DNA of 64,000 bases, taken from NCBI RefSeq assembly GCF_030272615.1, contig NC_081414.1:233910733-233974732 (forward strand), written 5' to 3'. The position numbers were made by a program, and so were the translations under genes. How positions within the stretch are numbered: the stretch's first letter is position 1; each line of letters starts with the position of its first letter. Below the pieces are notes generated by a model. It was not told where the DNA came from and ran no database searches. It saw nothing but the letters and a program-made list of their open reading frames with translations. Positions 45,190 to 58,120 of the stretch are shown here, in pieces. The DNA comes from Cryptomeria japonica. Taxonomy: Eukaryota; Streptophyta; Pinopsida; Cupressales; Cupressaceae.

Positions 45190-48100
45190 AGATATTTCTG
45201 AAGATAATTTCCCTATTTCTACTATATTCCATCCATGCCTATGATCATAAGCCCATTTGGCCAAACAATCAACAACTCCATTCCACTCCCTAGGAATGTG
45301 AGAAAAAGTAAGAAATTCCAAGGAATTGCATAACTAAAGAATCTACCTAATCACCTCAACTAAATGCCAACTAACCTCATCTAGCCGACGCTCATTCAGA
45401 GAAGTCACCACCACCTAAGAATTTGACTCACAAATAATCATATTCCAACCAAGAACACAACTATGCTCCATTACATGCAAAATGGTAAGAGCCTCCATGA
45501 GATTATTGGTATAGAAACCTTTATAAACATAGAAGATAAACTGAATATCTCCATAGTTATCATGACCAACCCCACCAATACCACCATGGTCAGGGTTCCC
45601 CTAAGATGAACCATTAGCGTTAAGCTTCAAGACTCCTTGAGGAGGAGGGGACCAATGACCAGCCCTATTAACTCTCTACAAGAAGAAGGTACACCTCCCC
45701 GAAGAGAAAAATCGAACCGATTACAAATATCAACATCCCCAAGATCCACACCCCTAACAAAGTCATACTTTGCCAAAATAGTCTCCCGAATAGAATGAAT
45801 AATTCCCCACCACAGATGTTGAACCACCATCCCAACATCATGAAAAATCCTAGGATTCCTTTCCAACCAAATATGCCAAATAATAAGAGGGGCCAATATC
45901 CCAAGCAACTTGGAGAAAATGAGTCTTAACAAGAGGCTTGCCCAAGCAGGCCCAAAACTTAGCCAAAGAAGAAACATGCCAGTGGATTTGATTCCAAAGT
46001 CCCCACCAAAGATGTCAAATAGCCCTGAAGAATGAGCATTAAAAGAAGTGGTGAGAAACACATTCCTCGCTATTACAACAAAGAACACACATAGAGGGAC
46101 CTTAGAAATCACAGATTATTCCAAGTAAGACAACAGTTTTGGACAACCAACCACAAGACAAGAAAATTTATGCCACACATGTTTCCACCATGGAACCTCC
46201 TCTCCTCCAAAAATCTCACAAATGAGTTCCGAGTAACCAGCAGCAATAGAATATTTATCAAAAGAATCTCTTCCCCGGGCAAGAACATCATGCCCCGTCA
46301 AGGAATTGCACTCCAACAAAGCAAGAATCTAAGCCAGCTCCTTACGATATTCCTCAAATTCAGTTGGTGGGGCCAATCATGGGAGTCCTTCCAAATGAAA
46401 CCAACAACCATCCCCAAATTTTGAATAGTCTTGTAGTGCTCCACTTTATCCCAACACTCAATAGAAAAAATATCACGTAGAGGCTGGAGGTGTGGATACA
46501 TAGAGAGGCTGGGAGGATAACCATCCCAAGAATCTAACCAAAAGAGGGCTTTTGAGCCCTTACTACATATCCAGAATAAGCCCCTCTTAACCAACTGAGC
46601 CCCAATTTTCAAAGTATGCCAAATCAAAGATCCCCTTCCTTCCAAAACATATCGAGGAACATCTAGAAAGTTAACTCCTTTAAGATGCTTGTGAGTAAGA
46701 ATACAAGCCCACAACTAATGTTGATAGGTACACCAGAGGCAGCATAATTTGGCAGTCAGAGCTTGCCCATTCAAGGTAGAAAAACATAGACCAAGACCCC
46801 CCTCTTTAGGCTGACACATTCAATCCCACTTAACAAGCCATCATTTACAAATATTCAAGTTACCACTCCACAAGAATTGGCATGAAAGAGCATCAAATTC
46901 CTTAATAAAATACACAGGGGACATCAAAACAAAGCACTTGTAGATAGGAATAGTTGGATCATGGATTGAAGAAGAGTCATCCTAGCAGTAGTGGACAACT
47001 TGCACTGATAAGTCCAGTGATTAACCTTGCGATGAAGCTTATCCAACAATTCCTACCAATAAATTCTAAGAAGTATGCCAGAAGAAAGAGGGATACCAAG
47101 GTAGACTAAGGGAAGAGAACTAATCTAAAACCTCAAAATATTGGCAATCCTTCTTTGAATAGCCTCGGGAGTATTGAAAAAATAGAGAGGATTTATGCTC
47201 ATTGATTTTATGACCCAAAAAGCCAAGTAAATATCTAAAGTCCTTTTAAAAGATTCAACCTCTTAAAGATGAGCAACCCCCATAAGAGCAGTATCATCCA
47301 CAAACTGGAGATGAGAAAGCGGAGGCAAGCTATGACCCCACCTCCAACCTTGAATCAAGGAATGAGAAACCCAAGACTTAATAAATTTGCCTAGGCCCTC
47401 TACCATAAGAATAAACAAATAGGGAGAAAGAGGATCCCCCTAGCAAAGACCTCTGGAAGCCCCAAATAACTCAAACAGCTCACCATTGATAATGACAAAA
47501 AAGAGGATGAAGTAATACAACTCATCATCCATTTGACCCACTCTTGACTAAAACCAAAAGTGATGAGAAGATTTTACAAAAATCCCCACTTAACTCTATC
47601 ATAAGCTTTGGCCATATCTAGTTTGATAAACATAGACGTTTCCTTAGACACCGCCATAGAATGAATGGCTTCAGAAAAAATCACAATCGGCCCATCTAAA
47701 ATTTGTCTACCTGCCACAAAACCCCCTTGCTCATCCAAGATCAAATTCAGAAGCCAAATTTTGAGCCTCTCAACAATCAACATAGTAATAAATTTATAGA
47801 CCACATTAATAAAGCAATGGGCCTAAAAAAATCCAATTGGTTAGCACCTTCTTCGGAATAAGAACAAGGAAAGTATAATTCAAGGCCCAAAGAATTTGTT
47901 TACTATCATAAGATTCACGAACCACTTCCAACAAATCCAAATTAATAATATCCCAAAATTCCTGAAAAAATTCAACAGGAAACCCATATGAACATGGAGC
48001 TTTACCCTTACACATCCCAAAACATCCTCTTCCAATTCAGATAAAGAAATCAAATGTGTGAGGGACTCATTCATCGCATTGGTAACTAAAGAGGGAATAC

Positions 48101-49387
48101 AAGAAAGGACCATATTCTCCTCATCTTCAGTTCAAGGTGAGTCTTCAGAAAAGAGAGCAAAATAGTACTGAGAAGCCTCATGATATAGAGCTTGAGGAGA
48201 AATCAACTAAAGACCTTATGAATTCACCAAGGAAGAGATATAACCCTTATTCTGACGAGCTTGCACTGATTTATGAAAGAAGGTTGTATTCTTGTCACCT
48301 TCCTAAAGCCAATCAACCCGAGCCTTTTGCTTCCAAAAAATCTCCTCCTAAAGTTCTGACTCCTCCAATTTGCTCACATCTTGGGACTCTGCCCTACAAA
48401 TCCTTTGAGAAACCATCGTCCCAAATTTTGTAAGTAATAACATCCAAACAAGCTTGAGAATCCCTCGTCATAGCATGAATTTTACGATAACACAATCTAT
48501 TCCATCTCTTAAGCTGGAATTTGACAAACTACAATTTCTTAACAAAAAGAATACATAGCAGTGACATAGGTAGGGACACCATCTGCCCACTATTGAGTTA
48601 GTAAATCATGAAGAGAAGATTCATGAAGCCACATAAGCTGAAACTTGAAAGGATGATTTTTAGGAACAAAAATAGAAGCAAATGAAAATTTGATTGGCCA
48701 ATGATCAAAACCCCTTCAATCAAGAATTTCAAAGGTAGTAATCAAATTACCACCAACCCAAAAATAGGATACAAAGAACCTATCCAACCATTCAGAAATA
48801 GTTTCATATCTAGAACGACGATTGTTCCAAGTGAAAATCCCATTAGAGGGTTTAACATCAATTAAGTTCAAGAAGTCCACATTCTCACGAAAAAGATCAG
48901 TGAAATGACTCAACCAAGCTAGCCCTCCCCTTGTTTTCCTCCAAACTTAACATCAAATTGAAATCCCCAACTAAAACCCCAGGAAGGAAAGGAGCACACG
49001 ATCTAACATACCAAATATGAGACCAAAGGAAATTTTTGCCTCAAAAATTGATTGGAGCATAGACATTAGTAACCAAAATAAGCTCCCCAAATTCCAAACT
49101 AGAGGCAACTACCAAAAGAGCGGAGTGACTTGAGATCCACCAGAGAAGAGAAATCTTTCTCAGATCCAAAAAGAGAGCCAGACCTCCAGAACAACCCAAA
49201 GAACTAATGCACTGACATTGACCAAAATTCCAAATACTAGAAGCACTCTAAAGCATGGACTCAACTAAAAGCTTATTTTCCTGGACACAAAAGATGTCTA
49301 GAGAACATGACCTACAACCAACTCCTGAATAGCCTTTTCTTGAGGGATGCTATTCAACTCCCTAACATTCCTAGAGAGAATAATCAT
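45190..49387 (-). pseudogene. LINE ORF2: endonuclease, reverse transcriptase, RNase H
   Basis: Minus-strand ATG at 49387 starts MIILSRNVRELN, the decayed endonuclease start (usually SWNVRGLN). SNGIFTWNNRRS and EWLDRFFVS (48850-48780) are endonuclease-end motifs; FDHWPI follows near 48705. Reverse transcriptase has CKGKAPCSYGFPVEFF (48010), IKLDMAKAYDRVKWGFL (47640-47574) and the catalytic QFVDDTALMG near 47285-47312. The zinc-binding RVT region and an IIWHIWLERNPRIFHD block lie near 46700-45830. RNase H (45620-45200) shows LNANGSS-GN, ICESNS and PREWNGVVDCLAKWA. Many stops and frameshifts; inactive. Confidence 0.85.
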
Positions 49388-49399
49388 GAGAGAGATGAG

Positions 49400-50640
49400 G
49401 AGAAGCAATCTTGAATGGGTTTGATAGACTCGGATTCCACCAATCGTTCCCCAACTAATTTAATCATCTCCTAATCCTTTTTACGACCAACTTTTACAAA
49501 AATATCAAAAGAAACCTTCTTAAGGGGTCACTGCTACAAACCCAAAGCCTGAGAAGACCCTCTACCTTTTCCATAAGTCATCACCTCCTTAGCCAAATCA
49601 ATTAAAATAATATCATCTTTGAAAACTGCAGAGTCACCTAGATCTCCCAAATTAGAAGCACAAGGGGGCACCCCATGTTGTAGCACACCATCTAGATCAA
49701 AAATAGAATTCCCCTACTCCTACACAACATCCATACCCATTCCAGTAGCCCCAAATGAGACATCCAGTAGAGTCCCTTCCTCCAGAGCTAAAGTTTCCAA
49801 TACCTCAAACTTGTTGAAACCCTCATCATTTGACTATCTTTGTAGGACCTCTTCTGACCTCTTCCCTTAGCACGAGGCTTAGCAAGTGTAAAACCATCCT
49901 TATTAAGGCCACCATCTTTCACAAGGGCCTTACCTTTTCCCTCATTATCTCCATTTGGAGTTGTGCAAGAAGGAGAACTACCAACCGCCTTATTAACCCT
50001 AGGACATTGGCATTTAAGTTGTCCATACTCATGGCAAATCTAACACTAAAAAGGAAGAGATTCATAATATAATTATTGAAACCACGATAAAAGGCCTAAA
50101 CAAATTTCCAAAGAATCTGAAACAAATTCTTAAAATCAATCTTAGTACAAATACGAGCAAAATAAATTACCTTCTTTTCAAGGGTTTGTTGAGCAATAGC
50201 GATGGGCTTCCCTAGAAGAGAAGCAATCCCTTGCAAAATATCCTCCCTCCAAAACTCCAAAGGAATCTGAGGAAAATGAACCCAGACAGGAACCCTTAAG
50301 GGAAAATTTTCAGTTGAGTTGAAACCCATGTGTCAGGGTTTAATGAACAAATCCATATGATTATAAAAGTAGGGCCCTTCCTCCAAAACATGATTCTAGT
50401 CAGACATGCAAAAAAAAAAACACTATGAAATAACTATTTGTAGCTAGCATAATCTCCATATCTCCCTTAACTTGCCAAGAATGACAAATCCAAGCTTCCA
50501 ACACTAACAAAGAAATACGAATCCCAAGAAACTTACAAATCAAAGCATGTTTTCTTCAATAAGTGACATCCTTCGAAACTGATTCAGGTGGAATGACTAG
50601 AACCAGATGATCCTAACTCCTCGATAGACAAAAATTTACT
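49400..50640 (-). pseudogene. LINE ORF1, DUF4283 plus CCHC knuckle
   Basis: Minus strand: HALICKFLGIRISLLVLEAW (50555-50495) and VWVHFPQIPLEFWREDILQG (50290-50230) are DUF4283-type blocks. A CCHC-like motif, C-x2-C-HEYG-Q-x4-C, lies near 50045-50005; His is replaced by Gln by one base. A Lys/Gly-rich tail follows. The stop in C-*-IC at the knuckle reads TAG where Gln fits. RNA-binding role known for the family. Frame broken repeatedly. Confidence 0.72.
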
Positions 50641-51084
50641 TTCTTGAATTTTCAGCCCTCGCCCATATAAAAAGAGTATGTTGCCTTTGCATGCATACCC
50701 GAAGAAGAACCATTATGTGGTACAACACCATCCACCACCAAGCTAGAGGAAAAATGTTTCTCCTCCATACCCACAAAAGAAAAAAAAAACCACACCCAAC
50801 CCCCAAATCACCACCACCGACGAGCCACAACAAACCTCTGACCCAAAACAAAGAACCAAGGCCCAAACAACCAACAAAGAAACCCCACAAAAATCAAAGC
50901 TCAAAGAAGAGAGGGACCCCTATCCCTACACACCACACCCTACAGACTACATACACACCCCAATACAGCCACGCATAGATCAAGAAAACCATAGAAAGAA
51001 AAAGTTTGGGACACAGGAGCCCTAGCCCAAACGCCCAGCACCATCATCAACCATCACACTCGTCAAAAGTAGTGAATTCATTTA

Positions 51085-51099
51085 TAGCAATCATGCCTT
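51085..51099. repeat. Target-site duplication of second LINE, right
   Basis: TAGCAATCATGCCTT, pairing with 45046-45060. Confidence 0.7.
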
Positions 51100-52919
51100 G
51101 TGAATCAACAATATTACAAAAAATTTGTTGAATATGTATCTAAAATTTTACATATACTACTTTGGTGAATATGTCTTGAGATGGGTAGTAGAGCTCTATC
51201 TTTCAACAATAGAGTGACATCATAGGAAAATATGTTGGAGATGGACCCAAAGAAGACCTTCATAAAATCTATTTTTGAATAAGAGATATTGTACGTTATT
51301 TTAGTGAATGTGTATATTTGGGGCTTAGGTGAATACATAATCACTTAGGTGAGTATAATCCCTAAATTAGTGAATATGTTAGGTATAAGGCTACTTACAC
51401 TTTTGGTCAATTTTATGTAAATTTATTGATATTTAATCTATTGACCAACTAACTTGTATTTTCATGGGATTAGTCAAACATCATTTATGTAGCTATTATC
51501 AGTAGAGTATTAGTGAAATCTAAACTGCTAATGCCTTTATTACAACATTGTAGCCAAAGATGCAACCCTTTTTCTATCACTGATCTGGGAACTAAAGTAT
51601 AATTAGAGGATAAATTTATTATGTTTTATGTTTGGGGTTCTTTTAAACATGATTTCATTTTATAACATTTGGTGAGATAGCAAAATCAAAATCCTAAATC
51701 CAACCTAATTCTTGTTGTGTTAACCCAAGAGAATTATTCATGTGTATACTCTATCCTTGCACTTTGTGTAATCTTGGATTAAGCACCTAGTGACTCTTTC
51801 TTTTAGGAGCATTGCTTGGGGATTTCATCACCCCAAGGGACAACCTCGACCATGTATATTGATGGGATATATAAAGGGGGAGAGAAAATTTGTATCTCAA
51901 GGAGTGGTCATTGTCATGTCTAGCTAAGCACCATGACGCTCAATGCATTTAGACTCATTAGGGTGAAGAGTCTAGAAGAGACCATCCTATCTGATGCATT
52001 TGAAAACATGTCCTATGTTAATGGAATATACCCTTTTATTTAGTAACCTAAGGACTTTGGTTATTAGTTATTGTAGTGTAGGATATGTGTATCATGCCTT
52101 GAAGTTACACACAATACACTTCCAACTATTAAGATAGGATTCAATAGGAATATGCTTGCAAGCATTCCTTGGTAACTAACTTTACATGTATGCAGATGTC
52201 CCTTCCTTTCTAGATCTAGTAAATAGTATTAACACTTATCTGGTGGGCCTACACTAACTATCCCACACACTTAAATAATTGTAGGCCATGTGAACATATT
52301 TATTGTGTCTATTTGTTATGAACCAATGCATGTATTAATTTAATCTTCTTTCAGTTAACTTCTTATCTTCTTTTTTGTTGCCTCATCATCATTTTTCTAT
52401 CAATTTGATTTGACCAATAGATGGATCTTCTTTCATCTTGATAAATATATTACCATTTTGATGAATATTCCCTACACTTTACTGAATTTACCCCATCTTA
52501 GTTCTTTATCATCTATTTATTTAAAATGTCCATCCCTAGCTTATTGATTCCATCACCTAGTTGTACGAAACTTCCTTGCACTTAGGAAAATATATCTTTC
52601 ACTTATCCTCTACCATCACCCTATCCAAATTTCCAATCTCTAATCTAATGAATCCATCAATACCTAGGCACATTTTCTCTATCTATCAATGAATCTGTCT
52701 TGATCAAGTTTTTATATTATTGACAATCCAAACTCAATTAGTTTGAATATGCCTTGTCTCTCAAAGGTTTCATTTCAACCTATGAAAATATGATTTTTTA
52801 GTGAGTGAGTACTTTCTCATTTAGTTTCAACTGTGTTATCTACTGTCAAAATCATGTCCATCCATAGTTCATTGAATATGTTTCCACATTAGTGAATCCA
52901 CCTTATGTTAAGGTGAATA
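51100..52919. other. Non-coding stretch with recurring GTGAATATGT words
   Basis: No ORF or domain. The words TAGTGAATATGT, GGTGAATATGTC and close variants recur at irregular spacing (for example near 51162, 51366, 52440-52460, 52860-52920), more like decayed short repeats than coding DNA. Confidence 0.45.
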
Positions 52920-54324
52920 TGTCTATTTGTAAAAAAGGAATGTGTGGCAACATTGGGTCATTGAATAATTTTGTGCCATGTTTTAAGCAAGAGATATAAA
53001 TGGACAACAGTTAGTAAGATAATCTACTTATCAAGTTAATTATGCCACTATCAATTATATTAGTAGTATGCAAGCATATTGTCATGAATATTTGCTTCTA
53101 ATCTACAATGTTATAATTTAATTTAACATAATACTAAAGTTATAATAACATGTAAAAAATCTTTAAAATAAGAGGATTTGGAACCATGCTATTACTTTAT
53201 ATGCATTAAATTTAGTTGATAGTTCATAAAGGAGGTAACAACGGTGGTGTACACAAAATCATTTTCTTAAAGCAAGGTCACAATAAATTTAAGTGTTCCT
53301 CTAATTAGACAAAAAAAAATCATGGAGGCAAACATTGTAAACTAGTGAAAGATTGGACATGAAGAGAACAATGTTGAAATTTAACCCCTCCAATAAAAGA
53401 AGATAGATATCCCAAAATCATGTTTAGAAAGTTAAATAGTATTCCATGCAATGTGCAACATATACAAGTAATCCAAGGTGCCAAACTTATGCGACATATA
53501 TACAATTCAATTGGTAGAAATTATGTAAGACATCCATGTTCTTTTCTAAAGGAACCAAGATAAAATTTCGTGTGTGTGTGTGAGTGAGAGAGAGAGGGGG
53601 GGATAAGCATCTAATTTTGTAGGTCATTATTATAGGAATTAAGTTTTAATATGGAGTTTAAGTTTCTCATAAATAAATACATAATTTATAATATTAAATT
53701 AATAATTCAAGTTAGATTGTTGTATGCTTAGTTTTTTTTTTAGTTTTTTAACTTTATATCTCATAAATAAATATAATTTACATCTTTTAATATGTAGTTT
53801 GCATTTTTTTAAATAAAATTATTTGAAATATCATATCTTATATCTAATTGGGTGTCAATCTTATAAATAATCTTTCTTTTATAAAGTAACCCACAATCAA
53901 GTTTGTTAGTTATTTTAGAGAAACAACACTTGTAGCTTTATTTTCAATATCTCGAGTTCTTTAGATGAAACTTTATCTTTCTAACCAATTCACTACATAT
54001 AGATTAAAAAATGCATAGTCCTACATTGGACGAGATTCCTTAGGTATAGATTAAGGGAGATCGAACCCTTATTCTAATATTGGAACATAGATTAAGGGAT
54101 TCTTCCAAGTTAAGCTTGGAACACACTAATTTTGACATCTCACCTTTTCTAAGGATTTTTTTTTTACTTGCTTAGATCTATTTGATATTTCTATATTTAT
54201 ACTTTTAGGATTAATAAACACACTTCTCAAGTTAGATCACAAAATATCAATGCTTAAATGTATTTTAATCGTGGTGTTTTTTTATTCTATTCATTTTATT
54301 CCTCTTGTTTAATAATATTTGAAC

Positions 54325-55535
54325 CTTTCATATATGATTTTAGGTTTGAAATTATAAATGAATTGTGATATTAAATATATTATATAACTAAGTAATATTA
54401 AATTTTTCTTTTATAATTTTGTAATGAATAGTATCTTTATTATCATTTTAAAAAAATGTTACATATATTCACAAAAAGGAGGTGTGTAGAAAAAGTCACA
54501 CCCTTAAAGTCCATACAAAAAACATAAATCAAGTCACTAGACAACTAGAGAACATGTGGAAGGAGGAGGGGGGTTCCAAACATCCAATCTTCCCCATATT
54601 TTATTGGGGTGAGGGGTAACCACAAGAAGGTCCCAACCATAATCATTATCATTAACATTTTCTTCGTTATTTTCTTCAATAAACACTTAGGTAGGAAATA
54701 TGCCAAGAGCCAAACAATGAAATTTGTTAGAGTTTTTCCAACAAAAGTTTCCTCTACTAGTAGGCAGTAGAGAGACAAAGCACCTATTACTAGGGCAGGA
54801 CTAGCCTTGTTGAGCACAATCCCTTCTCACTAGAGGATGAGAAGCTTAAGAATAAGTCTCCTAATGGCCATGGGTAGGTTGGCTTTCGCTACAACGTCCA
54901 TAAAGAGACTAACCCCAAGAGAATGTGGGAGTCAAGAGTCAATAGTACCCTAGCCATAGCACAAGGGGCTATACTAATATTTTTTATAAACTTTCAAATA
55001 TATGATGTATATTTGCATCCAAGGTACTCATGCCAATAATGATATCATGGCTTAAGAAGTTGATACGAGCAATAGAGGATATGTTAATACAATAGAGCTA
55101 AATCAAAGGATAATTTGGCATTAACCTGGCCTCATCCCTTTCAAATGTAATAGATTTTTTACTTAACAAGAGTTGATTTCTAGTAGGCATTCTACAAGTC
55201 ATTCAAAGGTAGAATATAAATAATTTTCTTTCATATGGAGGTATACAAAGCTTAGGACACACCTAGTGTCCAAAGGTGGGTTTGGTAGTAATTAAAATGT
55301 AGATATCAAGTATTTTAATGCTTGGGAAATCAATCTGGAAGCCCCACACAAAGGAAAAAATAGTAAAAATTTGCTAATGTTGTGTGTATGTATTGGAGGG
55401 ATCTATGTTTAAGGAATTTAAAAGGGCTAGAGAGAATTCTAAGGCATTTGTATATTATATTATTGGGAGGGATATGTGTTTAAGGAATTTAAAAGGAGGA
55501 CTAGTGAGAGCTATGAGGCAACTTTCCTTCAAGAT
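54325..55535 (-). mobile_element. Unclassified insert in repeat R copy B
   Basis: About 1.2 kb absent from copy A (junction near 27630). On the minus strand, 54700-54545 reads NNEENVNDNDYGWDLLVV and KIWGRLDVWNPPPPST before a stop, protein-like but unknown. Near the right end two 75-bp units (GGAGGGATCTATG/GGAGGGATATGTG, TTTAAGGAATTTAAAAGG) are tandem. No terminal repeats or target duplication could be called. Confidence 0.35.
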
Positions 55536-56476
55536 GTGAAGAGATATAATGATACTAATTTTCAAACTGGTGAAATTTTGTGTCAAACAAAAAGGCCAAA
55601 TCTAAATAGCATGTAAGACCTTATTATCATCATTAATAATAATAATGGCTTGTTTAAGACTTATCACTAATTTTTATTTAACATGTCACTATCTTTTAAA
55701 TTATTCTAAAATAAAGACCCTTATAAAACCCAAATCAATTCATTTAAAAAATAATTAAACTAAAAATTTAAATATACTTTAATACCAAATTCTCTACTTT
55801 ACAATTAGATGATCCAACAATCATTTAATATAGAAAAGATTCTATTACTAAAACAATGTCTTAGAGATGTAAGAATTATTCTATTACAATGTCTTAGAGA
55901 TGTAAGAATTATTCTATTACTAAATATATATACCAAATAAAATTGCGAGTTATTTGATATGGGCTCCCACTTCCTCCTAAGGACATATATTATAGAAGAG
56001 TTTGTCTCTCAATAATTACAAATTATTTATTTATAAAGGCATAAAAGAAAAAGCAATAGCCTCATACTCCAATAATATATCCTTCAAAATCTTGTTGACC
56101 CTTATTATGATATAATTTGTTCCAAAGAAAACTTGCAAACACACAACAAGTATATTATGGTTGGCTGGGATTCTTAAGTACACCATGATCAGACTCTAGC
56201 TTTTGCTTCTTTTTCCTTAATTTATTGTACCTATTTCTTGCTTTATAACTTAATCCAATAAACAGCAATTTATTGTCAACATCCAAAATTCTTTTATCTC
56301 CTTATGTAATCATTTTTCTGCAATTTGCTGTTAAGAAAGCTTTATGGGAGTAATGAATAGAGTTAGTTTTCATATATTATTTTTGTTTCACAATTATAAT
56401 TCTTTTTGCTTGATTCTTCCTTTAAGAGCTGGACAAAAAGAATGTGTGGGCATTGAATAATTTCATTCCATATTTT

Positions 56477-56622
56477 AAATGCAGTCTTGCCCCCGGCAAT
56501 GGGGGTGGGGGTGGGGGTGGGGCTATAAATCGATGGTCTCTGGGGTGGGGGCAAGGAATGGTCTGAGCTCTGAGGGTGGGGAGGAGGCTGTAGAGAAAAT
56601 ATCTTGGGGGGTAGCCGTCCAG
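56477..56622 (+). repeat. G-rich insert with G-quadruplex motif
   Basis: Absent from copy A. 56501-56522 has four runs of 4-5 G separated by single T, the canonical four-run G4 pattern. More G4-length runs follow near 56540-56620. Strong base skew against AT-rich flanks. Confidence 0.8.
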
Positions 56623-57159
56623 AGATATAAAGTGGATTGCAGTTAGTAAGCCAATCTTCGTTATTCAGTAAATTATACTGAATTTTGTAATTAAATAATA
56701 TTGAAACTAGAATGTTAAAAAGCAGTCATGATTTAGCAATACTATGATATTGTTCCAGGTTGGAATGTAAAATGTCTTTATCATAAAAGAAGATTTGGGA
56801 CCATGATATTGTTTTTTATGGATTAAATTTAGCTGGCAGTTTTTAAAGTGCTGACAAAAATTGCTGAACACAAGATAAGCAGACAATTAATTTTAATATT
56901 CCTGTGATTAAGCATTTTTGTGGGGGCAAACCATTAAAACCAGTGAAAGGTTGGACATCGATGGAACAAATGTGTCATATTCATGCAAGTTGGAATTTAG
57001 CCCCACTGAAATTTGAGAACACAGGAATCTCAGAATTCAGTCAGGAAAGTTAAATGGTTTTATATGCAACTTGTACAGGAAATCTTCAACTGGATATTGA
57101 AGATTTGTTTCAGACATAATTGCAGAAGACAACAAGAGTTGAAAACAACCACCATTTCT

Positions 57160-58120
57160 TAATGGAAAAACTATCATGCTTGAAGATGTGTGGATAAAGA
57201 TTTAAATGAAGAGTATCATGGTAGAAAATAATTTATGATAGAAAATGATTTATGGGAGCTTGTGATCAATGGATTCACTGATGTAGCAAATCCAGCACTA
57301 TATGAACTCTCACAAATGTTTAGAAGACCCAACTGAAGGAGACAAGAAGAAAGGACACAAAATATCTCAAATATAATAATGGCAGTCTTGAAAGGGACAA
57401 TATTCCCCATAATAGTAGCAGTTAACTATGCAAGGAGGCTTGAGAAATTATCCAAACCAACCATAAGGGGACTGATAAAGTGAGATTGCTTAAGCTCCAA
57501 ATGTTATGGAGAGATTTTGAAACTCTTAGAATGAAGGATGATGAGTTCACACAAGAGTCTCCACCTTGACAAACTAGTTGAGACAATGAAATAGCAAAGG
57601 ATTGTGGAGAAAATATTCGAGAGTCCGCCCTTAAAGATTGATGCAATAATCATTGACATTGAAGAGGTAAAATACTTCTTACAATTGATAGTGGATAAAT
57701 TGATGAGTTTATTACAAACCCATGAGCAGTGCCTAAACAGGTATGCACCTTCTTTTCATGAGAAGCATTCAAAGATCAAGCCAATACAAGAGGCAAAGGG
57801 AGATATAGAAATAGCTCTACATGGAACTTTCAAGAGGCAAAGGTAGAAGAAACTACGAAAGGGTTAACTCTTGAGTATATGGCTCTAGACGAATGATTAG
57901 TCAAGAGGGAGCAAGAAACTCTTAATCTACTTTTAGAGCTAAGAAAAATAGTAACAACTCAAGTCAAAGGTATGATAAGAGCAATGTCTAGTGTTATTAT
58001 TGTCACGAATACATGGTCATTACGCAAATGAGTTCTAGAAAAACTATCATGACCAATCGAAACAAAATACAAACATGGCTAATGAAAAAGTATCAAAAGT
58101 TAATCAAGTCAAAGGCCTTT
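57160..58120 (+). pseudogene. Copia gag, broken
   Basis: Readable blocks in changing frames: NDLWELVINGFTDVANPALY (57238-57300; Copia 'LWxLVENGF'), VLKGTIFPIIVA (near 57400), KVRLLKLQMLWRDFETLRMKDDEF (57478-57545), LMSLLQTHEQCLNR (57700-57740) and a decayed CCHC, CYYCHEY...HYANEF, near 57990-58035. These give the UBN2 capsid core and a knuckle in family order. It would assemble the particle; now inactive. Confidence 0.75.

Larger units (their letters stand above)
45061..51084 (-). mobile_element. Second LINE with RNase H
   Basis: 6024 bp between 15-bp duplications (13 of 15 matching). Minus-strand order: 5' UTR (51084-50640), ORF1 with DUF4283 and CCHC (50640-49400), ORF2 (49387-45190), short 3' UTR and A/T-rich end. 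Sequence differs from the 31622-39418 LINE throughout, so it is another subfamily. More stops than the first LINE. Confidence 0.85.
52920..57080. repeat. Repeat R, copy B
   Basis: Copy B supplies uninterrupted counterparts of copy A: the empty sites of the 27781-31334 insert, the LINE, the 39666-40829 insert and the 41305-42804 LTR all lie between 55600 and 56870. Its own left (52920-53530) and right (56430-57080) parts are diverged direct repeats of each other. It has two private insertions, near 54325-55535 and 56480-56620. No coding region belongs to the repeat. The right end abuts Copia gag text at about 57081. Confidence 0.6.
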
